Positions 23,301 to 36,300 of a DNA stretch of 64,000 nt are shown in pieces; position 1 is the stretch's first letter, and every line of letters starts with the position of its first letter. The DNA lies in contig JBAIAA010000240.1 in assembly GCA_037893245.1 (NCBI GenBank), positions 620,001-684,000 on the forward strand, given 5' to 3'. This DNA comes from Crossaster papposus. Its lineage: Eukaryota > Echinodermata > Asteroidea > Velatida > Solasteridae. The notes below the pieces were generated by a model that saw only the letters and a list, made by a program, of their open reading frames with translations, had not been told where the DNA came from and ran no database searches. The position numbers were made by a program, and so were the translations under genes.

Positions 23301-26300
23301 CTAGCCTCGTAATTCAATGGTCAGGTGTATGTCGATTTTGTTAGATACCGGAAAAACCAAGAATAAATCGTATTATTATTTACCCCTGAAATTGGTTGGA
23401 AATGTTTTGGGAAATCAGACAAATAAGTCTTTAAGTACCCTTTCTCTTTTTTTCTATAAAACAAGGACAATTTCATAATTAACCTTAGAAATATATTTTT
23501 TTTACGACTAGGGTTTCGTAAATAAACAGGTTCAGGGTTTTTTAACCCCTTTTTATTTTTACATCTTAATACATTTTGCAAATGAGTAGGCAAACTTTTT
23601 TTAAAGTACTCACACCCAATTTAATGACCATCGGTTGGGCCAAGAGATAAATAAATTTGAGGAATACACCAGCCAAAGCCTTTTAACCCTAACCCCCTAG
23701 GCCTTACTTTGGGCTAAAGAACTGCGTACTACAGAATACTACTTAGTATTTTGTAGCACTGGGTCTCTCCATGACTGATGATTGGGTGTGTACTGACAGA
23801 GTACAGATACTGCCAACTACACAATACTAATAGTGGTAATGCAGGTCAGCTACTGTATACTACCAAATACTAATAGGGTGTAGTAGTTTTTAGTATTTGG
23901 TACTTCAACCCCAATTGTATTGGTAGTATTTTTTAGCATTGGGTACTTCAACCCCAATTGTATTGGTACCATAGTATTTTTTAGCATTGGTTTTTTTTGC
24001 TTGTTGAGTGTGTCGAGTTCAAATGTACATTATGTATGGGTAGGGTGTTCTGGGGTAGGGCAAGGTCAAGGTGGCACCACCACTGGTCCACATGGGACAC
24101 ATGCAGTAATGGGTTTGGGTGATTGATTTATTTCAATATGTACATGTACTACATACAGGGCTACATATTACTACGTACACTATTTGGGGTGAAGTACCTA
24201 ATACTAAAAATTACTACAGGCATTGCACACAAGTCAATGAGAGTACTGCATACTACTTTTTACTACTAGTAGTAAAAAGTAGCATTAGGTAGGGTTAGGG
24301 TTAAATACCTTCTGTATCTGCCAGGCAAGGGTTAGTGTAAGTAAATACAATGTATCTTTGTTGGAGATAAGCGGGGCCAGGGCAACATTCTTTGAGTAGC
24401 CCTTTGTGTTGAGAGAACATCTGTGCTGAAAGCTAGAAAAGAAAGTCAACACCAAATAGCAACGAAGATTTGTTTAACTGGACTTTAGGATTGGATAACG
24501 ATCTTGTCACTGAGGAAGTAGTGAGCGGCGCATCGGCTGCAATTGGGTTTGTTGACAAAGGGTACGTTCAGGGGAAGGCGTAAGTTACAATAACTTTTGC
24601 GGCACATATTAAGTTCTGATTTCAGTGAAGTTTTTTGTTTGTTTGCAAGCAGTTTTAATACATTTTGTTAAATATCGACTATATCTTGCGAATATCGTCT
24701 GGGTCACGATATTTCGATATTTTTAAAACCAAAGTCGATACTGTCGATATCGTCTTCAGTATCGTATCGTGACGATATTATCGTGATATCGTCCAGCGCT
24801 AAACAAAATATATATTGTCATTATCGTAACAGGACATAAGCCAAAATGAAATATGTACATGAAATTTACAAGTTCAGAATATAATTTTTTCAGTTTTGAA
24901 TGACTTGCTCACAATTCCCCCTTCCCCAACCCATTTTTTTTTTCATTGTTTTGTTATTACCACCCACTTGTTTCCAATCAAGAAAAGCTCATTCAGCAGC
25001 ATCCTTTGCAAAAATTCATGTACATTATGCTCAGAACCCCAATAACATTATTATCCTCATTTACCACATTTTGCCTGCGCGGAACACTATCCCTGACCTT
25101 GCTAAAGCAAAATCAATGTACTGAAAGATATTCCTTAACAACTGTTGCCAGGTGGCCTTTACGGTCTCACACAGACTTTGACCTTCGTGTAATTATTGCT
25201 GCGATGTCATGGGCGTTATTTTTAGGAGGACGGAACATTTGAGGGGGGAAGATTCTTGGTTTGGTGATAATCGCGATAAATAATACAATGGGGTCCTTAA
25301 TTTTTCTCGTGTGTACATGCACCAAGTAATGAAGTGTTTACAGTTTTTAGCCAAGTAAACAAATAATTATGTTTTTGCCCACCACACTCTGCATAATTTA
25401 TTATTATTTATTTATTATTATTATTTTTGTAATATTTAATATAAAATGTGTGAAATTTATATTTTGATCAACGGTGCCATTTTGCTACCTATAAAACAGC
25501 ACAGCAAACAACATTTCACTGGTACATGTACATGTACCAAGCATGGCTAATTTATTTGAGATGCACGATGTCATTTCTTTAAAGGAAGTATACACCATTT
25601 GCAGATATCGAAAAATTTACTACCGAATTCTTAAGAAATATTTTACTTATTTGAAAGTAAAGAATGATTTTAGGCATCCAGCAAAATGATTGCACTAGAT
25701 ATCTTATAATTGTTCCGAAAAATTTAATTTTATTAAAAAGAATTCACGAAAAATTTAGCAATTACATGTCAATGGTGTATCCCTACCTTTAAGTCCTCAT
25801 TAGACAAAATTTGCCTGGAAAATAACGCGAGTCAATGCTTTCATGTGTGCGTAACATGTGCACGCGTAACATTAATAAAGTCGGCAAGCTATCCACAATG
25901 ATTTGCATGCCTGGGCTTTCTTCGCAAAATTTCTTGAAGCAGAATAGCTATTCCCAGGGCCCTGTGTGGGCTGTGGGTACATGTACATTTAACAGCACGA
26001 CTGACTAGATTTAAGTGCAGTGCTCTCTCGTGGTCTGGAGCATTGACTTTGTGATCTGTACATGTAGGTAAAGCTGCAGGTTGTGGGTTCGAGTCCGGCC
26101 TGGGACTATGGTGCGTGTGCTCTTGGGCAAGGCACTTTGTCACTCATTGCTTCTCTCCACCCAGGAGTAAAATGGGTACCTGTGAGGGCAGAGATGGTTA
26201 TTGTGGTTGATTTAGCTGCTTTGCGCCGAAATGGCAGCATGGTGCTGTATACTCCCCAGGGAGCTGAGATGGTATTTGAAATGTTCCATGTGCCCAATGA

Positions 26301-27345
26301 CCGGGGTAATAATGTGACCCGCTCTGTGAAAATGAGTCAGATGTCGCACAGCGCGCTTACGAGATTTGGGTGGTTGAACGCGGAGAGGGGGGTTTTCGGG
26401 AGAAAATTTGATATTCCTATTTTAAGATTTTCACCTTGGTGGCTTGGTTAGGATAAAAAAACAAAAATAACATAAAAATAACTGCTCGGCGCCGGTTGAA
26501 AACAAACGCTGTTTTTTGTGCTTTTCTCGGCATCCATGATTGTAAAACTTCGGACAGGTCAGTCAAACGATATTTACTATAAAATACAACCCCCCAAATC
26601 TACCCATTCATGATAATTCAAGCAATTACCAATGGTGTATCCTACCTTTAATGCACACTAGATACATTTTTCAAAAGACAAACTGGCCTTTGGACAGTTT
26701 CGTATGCATTATTAAAATTGGATATTGTGTAGTCTGCCAGTCACAATAACGGTCTTCGGTCGTACGTTTACATGTATCGCTAAATTACATCGTATTAATA
26801 GTGGGTACATGTACTTTACATGTAGTTGATTCCAACATGCTTCATTGCCCACTATTATTAGGTGATAATATATAATAGATAGATATTAATATTCAAATTT
26901 TACTTTATTCAATTTTTAGTCATTTATACCACAGACAGTTTAGCTATTCCTATTGGTCGAGAGCCCGACGCATGGGTACATGCTTAACAATTAAAAAAAA
27001 AAAATGGCGATCGTAAAAAAAAAAAATCGACAATTAACATAAGAACCACTGCCTGATGCCAGTTGAAAACGAACGCTGTTTTTCTTGCTTTTTTCTCGGC
27101 ATTCATTTTTGTAAAATTTCAGACAGGTCAATTAAACGATATTTACTATAAAATACAACCCCCCAAATCCACCCATTCATGATAATTCAAGCAATTACCA
27201 ATGGTGTATCTTAGTATGTTTAAAACCGGCTCATTGACCCGAACATTGTTCGTGTCTTCTCCTTTGACTTGGGCATTTTAAACGTCTCTCTGATTTAGAT
27301 ACACATGTAAACTATGAACAATTCTAGACAATATTTTGTACCCCC

Positions 27346-27376
<31 letters not shown>

Positions 27377-30300
27377 GTTACCTAATTTAATACACATCTG
27401 CCACGTTAAAGGTATATGTAGGACACACCATTGGTAATTGCTTAAATTATCATGAATGAGTTGATTTGGGGGGTTGTATTTAACACTTTGAGTGCCAAAG
27501 ACGGAAATTTCCGTCTTTGATAACACAACGCTTGAGTGCCAAAGACGGAAATCTCCGTCTTTCGGGTTTTTTCATGGTATTCGACAGAGGGCGGTATTAT
27601 CCATGTCTAGTAACAATTTGGAATTCTCGTTGCGCTGCGCTGCAACGTGTCGTGCACTTTTTGTAGAGGGCGCTACCCGGAAGTACCCGTGAATTTCAGA
27701 GTAATCAAAATGGCGACGGCAAAGCGATGCTTTTCAGTTGCAGAAGCGAATGAAGTATTCGCCGATTCCGATTCTGAGAACGATTATTTCCCCAGTGATG
27801 ATGAAGATGTAAGTACACTTATTGTAGGTAGTTGTGTGTACAATGATAAAACGATAATGGCACAATTGGAGCTAAAAAAGTACGATAAATTGTAAATAGT
27901 CCCCCTTCATAAAGGCGTCTGCTTCACCATTCACTGAAGAATTATTTCTAAACAATATTTCAACCAGTATTATTTAGTCACATGTCGAAAGAGACACATC
28001 ACCTTCTGCTATTATTGTGGCTTAGAATCCTCATAAAATATAAATAAGAGTTTTAGAGTCATGTAAATGCATTTCCGAAAACAAAACAGTTTTTTCTCGG
28101 TGTTTTGTTGAAAAATCTTATTAGAAGATTGTTACTTTTGACAATTTCACTCAGGAAAGCACAAAACGCTATTTTTCTCAGCTTTTTGTGTTTTTCTGTG
28201 TGAAATCGTAAAAAGTGGCAATCTTCTAATTAGATTTTGTATATTATGTTTTACCTTGAAAATAAAACAAATGGTATCAATGTAAAGCTGAAGACTTGAT
28301 CTTTATTCTGGTATATAGTAATTGATGATTTACGTATCTACTTATTCTGAAGGATCTATGGAAATTAGGTAAAATTGACTGAAAAGGCTGGCCCAGGGTG
28401 ATAACTTTAAAATTAAAGCCTGGCACTCAAAGTGTTAAAAGTAAATATCGTTTAACTGACCTGTCCGAAGGTTTACAATAATGGATGCCGATAAAAGCAC
28501 GAAAAACAGCGTTTGTTTTCAACCGGCGTCGAGTCGTTAATCTTATGTTATCTTTGTTTTTTTGCGATCGCCATCCGGCGATCGCGATTTTTTCTTTATA
28601 AAATTTTTTTTTTTCGGAATAATTACAGGATATCTAGCGCAATCATTTTGCTGGATGCCTACAATCAATATTTACTTTCAAATGAATAAGATATTTCTTA
28701 ATAATTCGGTAGTAAATATTTTTGATATCTGCAAATGCTGTATCCCACCTTTAAGTGTTTCTTTCTTGCAGTTTTCTGATCAGTTTTGTTTTGGTGCACC
28801 ACCGCGCTTAGAGTGAAAGTGCTGCACGTGCAGTGTTATTAATACAAATGTGTTTATTTTGCTTGTTTATTTTGCTTGTCACACTTGTGTGCACGCCTAA
28901 CCTCGCCTCACTCAATCTGTTTTTTGTTTTCATTTCTGCTGGTTTTTTTTCTTTTTTCGTCGGGACAGCTTGTGAGTAGAATATCATTTTCAATTTTATT
29001 TTTTGTTTGTACATGTATTACTAATATATGCGGAGGCATACAGAATTGCTACGTAAACATGTTTACATGAGAACTGCAGTGATGGAATGAGTGAGTGAGT
29101 GTTTAGGGTTTAACGCCGTACCAGCATCAATGGCCATATTCACGGCGGGAACAAATTTCATTCAACAATTTTTTATTTCATTCAACAATTAATGTGAAGA
29201 AGTTACAGTTTTAGAGGTGGGAGGAAAACCCCAGAAGAATATCCTGGGGAAAAACCCACGGAGTCAGGCAGGGACTGAAAACCCAATCCACATATTGGCC
29301 CAGGCCGGATTCGAACCCGGGTCATAGTGGTGGAAGGCGAGGAAAGAACCGCTACACCAACCCGACTCCCCCGTGATGGAATGAACAAGCCTTTTGTATT
29401 ATGTGTCACTTAGCATTGTTATATATGTTTGTTTATTTTTACCGTACTGCACATCCACTTTGACCTTGCACGCTGAACTAAAACCCTTTGCCGTGAATAT
29501 TTCACTAGTTACATGTAACCCAATAAGAGCTGGTTCGTACTTTGCGCGAAAACGCAAATGCGATGCGAATTTGACGTCACGGAAGCATTTGCTCTAAAAA
29601 TTCGTTCGGAGTGGAATTCCTTCATAACTTTTTGCGAATTCGCAGCGCAAATACTTGCCCCCGACGTAACAAATTTGCGTTTGCGCTCGCTTTCGTGCCA
29701 AGTACAAACCAACCTGTAGATACACAATCGATCTTTCTCAGTAGCGTTTGTTTTTTTACAAAACATTTTTTTCAGTCAACACACATTCGAAACTAATAGG
29801 GGTGGTTGGGTGGGGGTGCAACAAATATGTCGCGATGAACAGCGCCCCCATCTGTCATATTGTGTGTCCCATTTTGCATTTCTTAATGTTTAATTTTTTT
29901 CAACCTCAAAAAATGGTATGTTTAAACAAAAGGAATGTATTTACAGTTATAAAAAAAGGGAAAACAAGAAATAAGCATACACATAATGTTAAATTAAAAA
30001 AAAATTGTTGGGGGGGGGGGGGGGGGGTATAATTTAGATCTACATGTAAGAGCATAGAAAATCAGACAATATTTTAAATTACTTTTTTTTAGAAGAATTA
30101 GTACATGCAAAGTTCATTACCAGACGTTTAGATGACTTTGTTCATTTGTGTAATTGCACATTTTAGTTCCATATGCACACAATTATGACAATTGGCTACA
30201 TTCGAGTGAATCCCTTATGGTCAAAAAAGCATGCGCTTGCACCTACATTGTACATTTGCAACAAGTCCTGCTTAAATTAGCAGCATTTCTAAATGACAGA

Positions 30301-33300
30301 ATAGCAAACATGTCCAAATTTTTATAATCATTTCTAATTACTGTACTTCTCATTTCTATAATGTACTTGTGCGTAATTTGTCGAAATTCAGGAGATAAGT
30401 AGTGAAAATCTGAAACTTCATTTACATATTTCATTATTACCCAGTTCGCGCGTGGATTATTTTGACATTAGAGAGGTTTCGCATACGAACGGATACATGT
30501 CCTCCGCATGCCCTCCGACGCGAACTGGTTAAACTTACATTTGTTGACAACTTCTATTGCGGCAGCCATTTTGCATCTCTCGCGTAGGAAGAAACGAAAC
30601 TGTTTGAGCGATTGGACACAAATGTAGTGCGCACTCAACTTTGTCCACAATTTGTTTTTAGAAAATCAAAAAGTGTTCCACACGACCGCAGCCGTTGTTA
30701 TCCCTCACTCCTCAATAAGCCATTTGCGCGTGACCCCGAGTTAAATTTGAATAACATCTGGTACACTGACTTGCTCACACGGCTTGGCACAGTTTAACTT
30801 TAAATTCTGCAGATCAAAGACGCTGTTGCTATATCACGTGATTCGGGGCAAGCCTTACGCGTCATACGCTAGCAACCCCCATCTCTGGAATGGTCTGGTG
30901 TCTTTTTGCCATTTTCACCCATTGTAAACAATGTATTGGTGCTGAGCGTCTCTTACGTAACTATGCAAAAGCTTGCCCCGAATCACGTGATATAGCAACA
31001 GTGTCTTTGGTCTGGAGAATTTAAAGTTAAACTGTGCCAAGCTACGTGAACAAGTCAGTGTACCAGATATTATTTAAATTTAACTCGGGGTCACGCGCAA
31101 ATGGCTTATTCCGATGTCTGTTGAACACTGCACCGTCTGAAGTTTTGCACACTGCACCAGTTTCACAAATTTTACAGTAATGTAGGTTGGTTAAAATTAA
31201 AATAATTAACAGTTTAAAAAAAAATTAAGATTTCAATTTTTTATTTGTAGCTGGCCATTGACAGCCCCGTCAGCCCGATCACCAGCATTCTCCCTCTCAT
31301 CTTTGTCATTTCGGTCACAGCAATTAAGCAGGTAAGATTTTTTTAATTTTTTTTTTAAAGAATTGAGACATTTATTTATTTGGATTCTGCAGACTAAGAG
31401 CTTTCCAACGATATGCCGTTCAGGGGTATTAAGTTCAGTAACGTAAATATAGACCAACAACGTACGGTTGGTCTATGAAGTTGTATAACAAGCAGTGAAC
31501 TACTTTTCAAACAGGAGAACAAATTGTTTTAAAGATGATTGTCAAAACCCCCCCCAAAAAATGGAAAAAGGTAAAAGAAGAACTAGGTTCACATGAAGAA
31601 AATAAAATGAAACCCCTTTTAAATTTGCCCATTGTTTTTCTTTTCTATTCACTTTGTGATTTGCGTCAGGCCTATGAGGATTGGCTGCGACACAAGGCCG
31701 ACAATGAAGTCAACAAACGGCTTACCCAGGTGGTGCACGACTGCCACATTCAGGAGGTGCAGTCGCAACAAATCCACGTAAGTGCTTCGAGTCGAAAACA
31801 AAAATGCAGTTTGTCTGCTGTATTTACACCTGCAGCCGATTTTGTACGCAACGGCGTAACCACTGCTTGTGCAGGGCGCGAGCAACTGCAGGTCGCAAGC
31901 AACTTCGTCGTCCGAGCAACTGAGTCGCGCTAAGACACTGCGCAATAAACAGCGCCGTGCCTCAGAAGAATGGTGCAAGGATTTGAAGCGTTGTCCCAGA
32001 AAGATTACCCTAAAAGGGACATTTGAAGTGCGAGTGCTTGCTCTGTGTGCAAGAGTGGTTTTGCCAAACTTGTCAACTGCAATAGACTATCGGTGTGTGT
32101 TTGTTTAGCTCACCTGGGTCGACTCAGAGGGGTGTAGCCCTAGGTCTTTCAATTGGCTCGGACGTCATTTGCGAGGCTCGCCCTGATCAGCCACCACAGA
32201 CCTTGCTCGTGAAGCACATGTACATGTATGTCACATGCATGCATCGATTGTCCCAAGAAACAAACAAATATGGCAAACCTATTACTATTTGTGACCTGTT
32301 CCAACGAAACCCGGACAAAGTCGACTTTTCAGATTTTGTTTTTTTCAAATTCTCTAGGTTCTCAGCTTTAAAATGATGTATCATTTACATATGTACCCCC
32401 ACCCTATCTTCCCTGGGTCTGGATTTAGTGATAAAACCCTGACAACCTAATTATGAGATAAACAGCGTATTTTTTCTATACACAAATGTTTCACAAAATT
32501 GACAAAAAAACACTTCTGGTAGACGGATTTTGTTCAAATTTGAGGAGATTGTAGATTAATAGTGAGTGACTTAGGAAAACCTAAAACCTCAAAATGGTAA
32601 AATCCATCCCGAAATTACTTCAGGAGTACATTGTGACAAAACACATTGTGCGACTCTGTCCGGGTTTCGTTGGAACAGGTCACATTTAGACACTGTTATT
32701 CCAGTCTGGCATGGTTACTTCGGTCAACGGTCAATTTCAATAAGCCTCAGCCGGAAACTTGAGTGTTTTGACACAACTACGACCGCAGCTACGCACATCG
32801 CATGAGGATCGTGTCGGCCTTTGTTTGAGCATTCGGTGAGCACGGCTTTTTTTTGGCTGAACCTCTCTGCTTTTCTACCCGAATCGTTTCTGGCTAAGCT
32901 ACTCGAAAGTACCCTTAGAAGGTCAACGTTGGCACGTTCCATTTTGTTTTCTAAACAGGTGGGGGACATTGTGAAGGTCATGATGGACGAAGAGTTGCCG
33001 TGCGACATGGTCCTTCTGTCCTCGCAGAGCGAAGACGGAGAATGCTACGTCACGACGGCAAATCTCGACGGAGAAACCAACCTTAAGGTAAAACTGAAGA
33101 AATAAAATTGTAATTTTTAAGCTTCTGTGTTGCCTATCACAGAGTACATGTATTAAGATGGTTTAACCAGTTCGCCCCGGAATTATTTTAACATCATCGA
33201 GCCGAGTGGCGGGATTATTTTTAACGAAACTCGATCCGAAGCGGGTTCAGGCCGATAGTACCCGGAAGCACAGCCACGCATTTCTGGCCTTGCTCGCTGC

Positions 33301-36300
33301 TGACAGACATTTCTGAACTTGAACTTGGCGTGTTTATTCGTCATCCGTTTTGAATTTGGGGAAAACTTTGCGTTTATATTTGTCATCCGGCGCGAACTGG
33401 TTAAAGGTAGTATACATCATTTGCTTTTTCTGTAATTTTGAAAAATTTATGGGTTAGGGGATTTATATTTTATAGTAAATATATAAGTTTTGTGTTCGTT
33501 GAAGCCGGAGAAAAAAAATATAAAAATGATGTTCTTATAGTCTGGTTCCTTGACTTCATTCAGATGAAACAGCAATTTATAGACATCGGAAATTATCAGG
33601 TTTTATAGGAAACCAGACTATAGCACAAAGTACAGCCTTTGATTTGATGTATCCTCAAAAATGAAGTTTCGATATGTTTTTGCTTTTTTGTTTAGATCTT
33701 TCGTTCGTTGCCGGACACCGCCATACTACAGGACGAGGAGGGATTAGACGCCCTGTCAGCCATGGTAGAGTGCGAGCAGCCGCAGCCCGACTTGTACAAG
33801 TTTATCGGAAGGATGAGCTTCTATATGCCGAACCAGCAACCCGCAGTCCGGTACGATCAATCCCACATTTCAACAAAAAATTTCGACATCGGTTCCCCTG
33901 TTAGAATCTTTAACCCTAACCCTCCAGGGTATTTTGGCTAGAAACCCTGCCAGACGCAACAGATTGCATACTTTGTCACATTGACTTGTGTGCAGAGTCC
34001 AGCAAGGTCAAGCAGTCACCACAGATGCACTGTGCTGGATCTGGCAGGGTTAGGGTTAAAAGACAAATTCGGCTTTCTGCCTATTCTTATTCATATGTGA
34101 CCTGTTCCAACGAAACCCAGACAAAGTCGCACAATGTGTTTTATCCTAATGTACTCGTGAAGTCATGTCAGGGTGGATTTTACAATTCTGAGGTTTGGAG
34201 TGTTTCTGAGTCACGAACTAATAATCTACAATCTCCCCAAATTTGAACAGAATTCGTCACCCAGAAGTGTGTTTTTTATCGATTTTGTGAAACAAATGTG
34301 TATAGAATTTGTTTTCCTTCTGAATTTAAAAGCTGTTTAAATTATATAATTAGGTTGTCAGGGTTTTATCATTAAATACTTCCCCCTGAGGAGATACATG
34401 TAGGGTGGGGGTACATATGTAAATGATACATCAATTTAAAGCTGAGAACTTGGAGAATTTGAAAAAAGCTAAATCTAAAAAAATAAAATTGTCAACTTTG
34501 TCCGGGTTTCGTTGGAGCAGGTCACATATACTGTTGCAGTACCTAGATGTAGAAGGAAAGGATTAGGGCTGTGAATCATATCCGGGTACTCGATTATCCG
34601 AACCGATTCCAGATTACGGGACCGACTATCCGTAGCCAACTGTACAAATCACACAGTAACATCTCGGCCAATAAAAAAGAAAAGTTTTGAATGTCATTTG
34701 CTGGGAATTTTTACAGTGAAAACTGGGCTACACAGAAACACAAAACATATTCATGTTTATGACACTTAATAAAGGGCAATTTAGACCGTGAAGCTACGTG
34801 TTTTCAGCTTGCTGTATTGACGTTTAGTTATTGTCGTAAAAATTGTACAAATTGGTATTACTGGTTTTTTATTACTGGTATTACTCTTTATTTTCAGATC
34901 TCTCAGCGCAGAAAATGTTCTATTGAGGGGTTCCCGGTTAAAAAACACACATTTTGTGTACGGTAAGTTTTTGTCACAAGTGATTTTAGGTTAAATAAAA
35001 TCTGCATTTGTTTTATTTTCTGCAAAATCTGCAAAATGTTCTGATAATGGAAAGTGCAGTTATTTTTCTCATTAAAAATATGAACTTTTTTTGCTAGTTT
35101 GATCGATATGAAAAAATAAATATATATGCACTATAAAAAATACAATTGTGTGTAACAAATATTGAAAATAAGTCAACGTGTCACTGATTCAAACTCGCTG
35201 GATCCGCAAAAATCGTAACGTCTACCAGAATCCAAAAAGTTTAGAGAAAAAGCGGAAATCATGTTCACTGCACACCATTGTGTTTCTAACTCTTTGAAAT
35301 GTTACAGCTATGAAAGTAGCTTTCCCTCACAAAAACGCTTCTGGATTTTGGATCGAAGCTTCAAAAACTCAAAGCAAGTAGACAGTTTCTTCAAACGTGA
35401 TGTGAATTCTAAATTCAATTGCTCTCTTTCTTCAAGGGGTCGCAATTTACACCGGGAGAGATACCAAGATGGCACTCAACTCTAGACAAAAAGGACAAAA
35501 ACATTCCTGTATAGAAAGGTAAGTTCATATCTCTATAATTGTCAAATCTAAAAAAACTAAAATATGCCCATTGTATAGTTACGAGCCTCTCTCTAGTTTT
35601 TATCAAATTGGAGGTGTTTTTTTTCTTCTAAAATGACCGGACTGCGGTGAGGGAGGCCAAAAATATCTGGGTGTGCTACCCACAGATGCCAGCCTAAACC
35701 CGTCTCGGATCGAGGTTCGTGAAAAACAATCCTGCGCCTGGGCCCGGTCAATGTCAAAATAATCTCGGCGCGAACTGGTTAAAGGTAGGATATACCGTTG
35801 CTAATTGCGTGAATTATCAGAAATGGGTGAATTTGGGGGTTTGTATTTTATAGTAAATATCGTTTAACTGACCTGTTCGAAGTTTTACAATCGTGGATAC
35901 CGAGAAAAAAAAGCAAGAAAAAACGGCGTTCGTTTTTAACTGGCGTCGGGCAGTTGTTCATGTTGTTTTTTCCGTGATCGCTGTCCGACGATCTTGATTT
36001 TTTAAAAGTTAAATTAAATTTATTCGGAACAATTACAGGATATCTAGCGCAATCAATTTGCTGGATTCCTAGAATCATTATTTACCTAATCATTAGGTCA
36101 ATAGAATCATTATTTACCAAATTTTTGATATCTGCAAATGGTGTATCCTACCGGTACCTTTAAACATCTGAAGCCTCAAATTGCATTTACCGGTAGATGA
36201 AGTTTTTATATTAAACTATTGGGATAACTCTGGATTGTTGAATGTTTTTAACCCCCTAGCTCCATGAATAAGTACCTGGTGGTCATGCTTATCTGGTTGA

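Larger units (their letters stand above)
21123..24801. mobile_element. hAT-like element with perfect 8-bp target duplication
   Basis: The left end TAGGCCTGGACGATATCG and right end CGATATCGTCCAGCGCTA are imperfect inverted copies. Both are flanked by AACAAAAT (21115-21122 and 24802-24809). Eight-base duplications and such termini are typical of hAT transposons. Both ends are rich in TATCG subterminal repeats. Near the left end a TATAAAA box at 21311 precedes ATG 21336 ([20 protein letters not shown]), possibly a transposase start. No catalytic domain found. It carries a 175-bp tandem repeat and a TTAA element inside. Confidence 0.8.
27416..28754. mobile_element. TTAA MITE family A interrupted by the piggyBac element
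   Basis: The left part runs 27416-27479 and the right part 28439-28754, each with family-A termini. Removing the insertion and one TTAA restores the usual interior (GTTGTATTT next to AGTAAATATCG), so piggyBac came second. Confidence 0.88.

Noticed and set aside
26083..26451. 122-codon plus-strand ORF
   Set aside because: It translates SINE S1 and the edge of a family-A MITE.
35308..35375. Alternative exon 9 after GTTACAG
   Set aside because: It joins in phase but reads unrelated sequence to a stop; the acceptor at 35436 gives the conserved VAIYTG.
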